Positions 61,576 to 64,000 of a stretch of DNA of 64,000 nucleotides are shown here, in pieces. Within the stretch, counting starts at the first letter, position 1, and each line of letters begins with the position of its first letter. Location of the stretch: assembly GCA_902797695.1 (NCBI GenBank), contig CADBTW010000045.1, positions 84,426 through 148,425 of the forward strand, in the 5' to 3' direction. The notes beneath the pieces are model-generated. The model was not told where the DNA came from. It did no database searches and saw only the letters and a program-made list of their open reading frames with translations. The DNA is from an uncultured Sutterellaceae bacterium (GTDB lineage Bacteria; Pseudomonadota; Gammaproteobacteria; Burkholderiales; Burkholderiaceae_F). The translations under genes and the position numbers were made by a program.

Positions 61576-63258
61576 TCATTCGAAATCCTTCAGTTCGGAA
61601 TAGATCCGGGCCCGGTATCCGGAGAGGATCCCCGCCTTCGGGCAGTCCGCAAGCCTTCCTCCGCAGAGCCTTCGCATCGCCGCGTTCGCCCGGTAGAAGG
61701 GAGAGAGCCTGAGGCCGGCTCGCTCGGCAACGAGCCCCCCGAGGAAGCTGATGTCGGTCACGCCCAGCGCCGCGTCGACCTTGCCCGAAAGGTTGTCCCT
61801 GAGTGAAAAGAAGGTGACCCGGGAGGGATCCGGGTACGGTATCCGGTACAGGTCCCACCTGATCCCCGGCTGGTGGTCTCCGAACCGGAGGAAAACGAGA
61901 GGCCGCTCCCGTCTTTCGACGTACCGGTGGAAACCCAGGAAGGCGTTCCCGCTCGCCGCGAGCTTCTCGAAGTACGCGGAGAGCGAAACCGCCTTCTCGT
62001 CCGAATCCGCGTGCCTGCGGATCTCGCCGTAAAGGACTCCCTTCCGGTTGTAGGGGCCGTGCTCCTCCATCGTGAGGACGTAGATGAACCTCGGACGCTC
62101 GTGCTCCTCGTCGAGCAGCCTCCTCACGTACCCGATCATGTCGGCGGTCGGGATCGACCAGATGTTCTCAGTCCGCGACGCCGGGTAGCCGAAGTCCTGG
62201 GGTCTCACCGTGCGCTCGGCTCCCAGCGCCCTGTAGGCTTCGCCCGAGTGGTAGGCGGACGGATTGAAGGACGTGAGGACGATCGTCTCGTAGCCGTTCC
62301 ACCGGAACTCGCGGAAGAGCGAGGCCCGGACCCTTCCGACCACCGTGTAGAAGACGGAGTTCTTCGCCGGTCCGAAGTCGTCCGGGTCGAGCCCGGTGAG
62401 GACGCTGAACTCGCTCAACCAGGTGCCGCCCCCGAACGTGTGGACGCGAAGGGGTCCCGAGGCCTTCCCCGCCGTCCGGTCGAGGAAGACGGGAAGCCCG
62501 GGGAGCGACCACCCGTCCCTGAACCCGTAGATCCTTGGGTCCGTTGTCGACTCCTGGAGCATCACGACGACGTCAGGCTTCTTCCCTCCCGGGGCCGCAG
62601 GAGGAGTGGCAGAGAACCTTGCCGCCGCTTCCATGAAGGGCCCCGAATCCCCTCTGTACCGGTCCGCCGGATTCGGCACGGCAGCGCCCCTTGCGCTCAT
62701 GAGGAGGTTCACGACGACGCCCTGCCCCTTCGGAAGGCTGCCGAGCCAGGCGGCTTCGTTCCGGGAAAGCGAAAAGCCGAGGACCAAGGCGCAGGCAACC
62801 GTTCCGGCGCCTGCGGCGATTCTCAAAGTGGGCCCCACGGGCTTCGAACGCCGCCAGAGAGAGACGAGGACCGCGGCGGAGAGGAGGATCGCAAGGGCGA
62901 TTCCAATTCCCGCGAACGGATAGTGGAGAAGCGTCCCGAGGTTCCCGGGGTCCAGCGCGACCGCGAGATCCGGCGTCATCAGCTTTTCCTTGTAGTAGTG
63001 TGACTTCATCCGGTCGAGCACGGCAAGGAAAATGACGAGAACCGAAGCACTGCCGGCCGAAAACACCGCGCGGCGCGTCAGTGCGAAAAGGAAAGAGAAG
63101 GCACATCCCGCGGCAGCCCATCCCGCAACCAGCGCAAAAGGATTCGCGAGATTTTTCCGGGAGAGGAAAGAGGCCGCGGCGAGAAGAAGAATGCCGAGGA
63201 CGGCTTTCGGGAACGCGTCCTTCATCCGCGTCAGGTTTTCCAGGGTTCGGATCCGCAT
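61576..63258 (-). CDS. Membrane sulfatase/LTA-synthase-family protein
   Basis: Inner-membrane protein with about five N-terminal helices (to about residue 175) and a large periplasmic alkaline-phosphatase-superfamily domain. Visible motifs are VVVMLQESTTDP (nucleophile Thr/Ser region near 240), FGGGTWLSEFSVLTGLDP, TMEEHGPYN and FGDHQPG (metal-binding Asp-His). This layout is that of lipoteichoic-acid synthase and phosphoglycerol or phosphoethanolamine transferases. 560 residues, ATG start. It begins four bases after the MobC-like gene, an unusual neighbour. Likely modifies lipid A, periplasmic glucans or other surface glycans; the donor is unknown. Confidence 0.8.
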   Translation of the reverse strand: MRIRTLENLTRMKDAFPKAVLGILLLAAASFLSRKNLANPFALVAGWAAAGCAFSFLFALTRRAVFSAGSASVLVIFLAVLDRMKSHYYKEKLMTPDLAVALDPGNLGTLLHYPFAGIGIALAILLSAAVLVSLWRRSKPVGPTLRIAAGAGTVACALVLGFSLSRNEAAWLGSLPKGQGVVVNLLMSARGAAVPNPADRYRGDSGPFMEAAARFSATPPAAPGGKKPDVVVMLQESTTDPRIYGFRDGWSLPGLPVFLDRTAGKASGPLRVHTFGGGTWLSEFSVLTGLDPDDFGPAKNSVFYTVVGRVRASLFREFRWNGYETIVLTSFNPSAYHSGEAYRALGAERTVRPQDFGYPASRTENIWSIPTADMIGYVRRLLDEEHERPRFIYVLTMEEHGPYNRKGVLYGEIRRHADSDEKAVSLSAYFEKLAASGNAFLGFHRYVERRERPLVFLRFGDHQPGIRWDLYRIPYPDPSRVTFFSLRDNLSGKVDAALGVTDISFLGGLVAERAGLRLSPFYRANAAMRRLCGGRLADCPKAGILSGYRARIYSELKDFE

Positions 63259-63262
63259 GGCG

Positions 63263-63832
63263 TCACCCTTCCGTCCTGCGGAGAGGAACCCTCCCCTCTT
63301 TCAGCTTCGTCCGCCACCGGGTCTTCATGAGGACCGAGAGAAGGAGCTTCGTGGTGTCGGAAATGCTTTTCTCGAGCTGCGGGAGGAGCACCCCGAGCCT
63401 TCCCCAGCTCTCGGGATCCGGTTCGCCCCTCTTCGCCGCGGCGTTCAAGTTCCTCGAGATCTGGTTCAGGTTCGTCCCGACTCTCGAAAGCGCTTCCCCC
63501 GCTTCCCTCAGTGCCCCGACGTCCTCCGCCGAAAACGCGTTCTCAGAGGCAGTGAAGTAGCGGAGCGCGGCGATCAGGTAGCGCTGGTTCGTCATGCCTG
63601 CCCTGCGGGCGGACTCCCGCAGCGCCTCGAATTCGCTCTTCTTCAGCCGGAGCCCGAGGTGCACCATCGGCTCCCTTTCCGTGTCGACGCCTGACTCGAA
63701 GGCGGCCTCGCCTGCAGTCCTCCCGCCGATCCGGTTCCTTATCCACACTGCAAGGGGAAGCTGTTCGCTTCTCGCGAGTGATTCCGCGTCCCTCTTCAGT
63801 TTTTCGTCAAGCCTCAGGGTGATTCTGGGCAA
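63263..63832 (-). CDS. MobC-like mobilisation accessory protein
   Basis: 189 residues. N-terminal ribbon-helix-helix (PRITLRLDEKLKRDAESLA) and C-terminal MobC motif (ALSRVGTNLNQISRNLNAAAK). MobC proteins bind the origin of transfer and assist a relaxase. No relaxase is in the window; the gene directly downstream is a sulfatase-family gene where mobA would be expected. TTG start (63832) with AAGGAG upstream. The flanking 170 bases are very AT-rich and should contain the promoter. A decayed copy lies at 60823-61134. Confidence 0.8.
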   Translation of the reverse strand: MPRITLRLDEKLKRDAESLARSEQLPLAVWIRNRIGGRTAGEAAFESGVDTEREPMVHLGLRLKKSEFEALRESARRAGMTNQRYLIAALRYFTASENAFSAEDVGALREAGEALSRVGTNLNQISRNLNAAAKRGEPDPESWGRLGVLLPQLEKSISDTTKLLLSVLMKTRWRTKLKEGRVPLRRTEG

Positions 63833-64000
63833 GGAACTTCTCCTTAAATTTTTACCTAATTCAATGTATATTAAAATACAATTTGACTAATTATCGGCAA
63901 TATTTAAGATTATTAAAACATTCACATTTGTCGGAACTATTCCATCAGCAAGCGTTTCTTGTTGAAAACAAATAAGAAATATAAATTTCAGGTTTGCCAC
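63833..64000. promoter_or_regulatory. AT-rich upstream region of mobC-like gene
   Basis: 168 bases, strongly AT-rich compared with the rest of the window. Several TATA-like boxes on the minus strand (for example around 63865-63880), none certain. Low GC suggests acquired DNA. Confidence 0.35.

Overview
The window is GC-rich DNA, with local AT-rich patches, from what looks like an anaerobic betaproteobacterium of the Sutterellaceae (Sutterella-like). This assignment is an inference. It rests on the tripartite tricarboxylate (Bug/TctC) transporter, several Tat-exported respiratory reductases (molybdopterin and flavin enzymes), C4-dicarboxylate and glutamate carriers, ATP-type PEP carboxykinase, and no sugar-use genes. 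No rRNA, tRNA or CRISPR array was found.

Layout. 1-9.5 kb: partial DcuC carrier, secreted SGNH hydrolase, SulP transporter, RlhA-type U32 protein, GltS carrier, then (minus) a tandem universal stress protein, a small membrane protein and a pyridoxamine kinase. 9.5-17 kb: a long intergenic region with a possible small RNA, an unclassified carrier, three tandem M20 amidohydrolases, a beta-carbonic anhydrase and an ArsB-like permease. 17-21 kb (minus): an [FeFe]-hydrogenase and a NuoF-C-terminus/GltD fusion partner. 21-24 kb: OB-fold-like secreted protein, QueD, QueE, a lipoprotein, a helical protein. 24-29 kb: aldehyde dehydrogenase divergent from tctC-tctB-tctA. 29-35 kb: htpG, pckA, yhdT, panF. 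35-42 kb: tetrahaem cytochrome plus flavoprotein reductase, a TtrSR-like two-component system and a second flavoprotein. 42-44 kb: acetyltransferase and methyltransferase.

44-58.5 kb is the richest part. It holds two molybdopterin reductase operons, each divergent from a LysR regulator. The first is DmsA-DmsB with no anchor. The second is a probably cysteine-ligated reductase with its FeS subunit, membrane anchor and TorD chaperone. It is followed by napG-like, a napH-GltD gene fusion and a four-cluster ferredoxin. The fusion suggests NAD(P)H can feed electrons straight into a membrane FeS relay that serves the reductase. The hydrogenase partner at 19-21 kb uses the same GltD-type flavin module, so this window joins GltD-like domains to other redox modules twice.

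58.5-64 kb looks like decaying accessory DNA: a TetR gene broken by an apparent 8-bp deletion, a reverse rubrerythrin cut off at an abrupt compositional junction, a cluster of five hairpins, a MobC relic with two in-frame stops, two homologous fragments of an unidentified protein, and an intact MobC-like gene placed directly before a membrane sulfatase-family gene.
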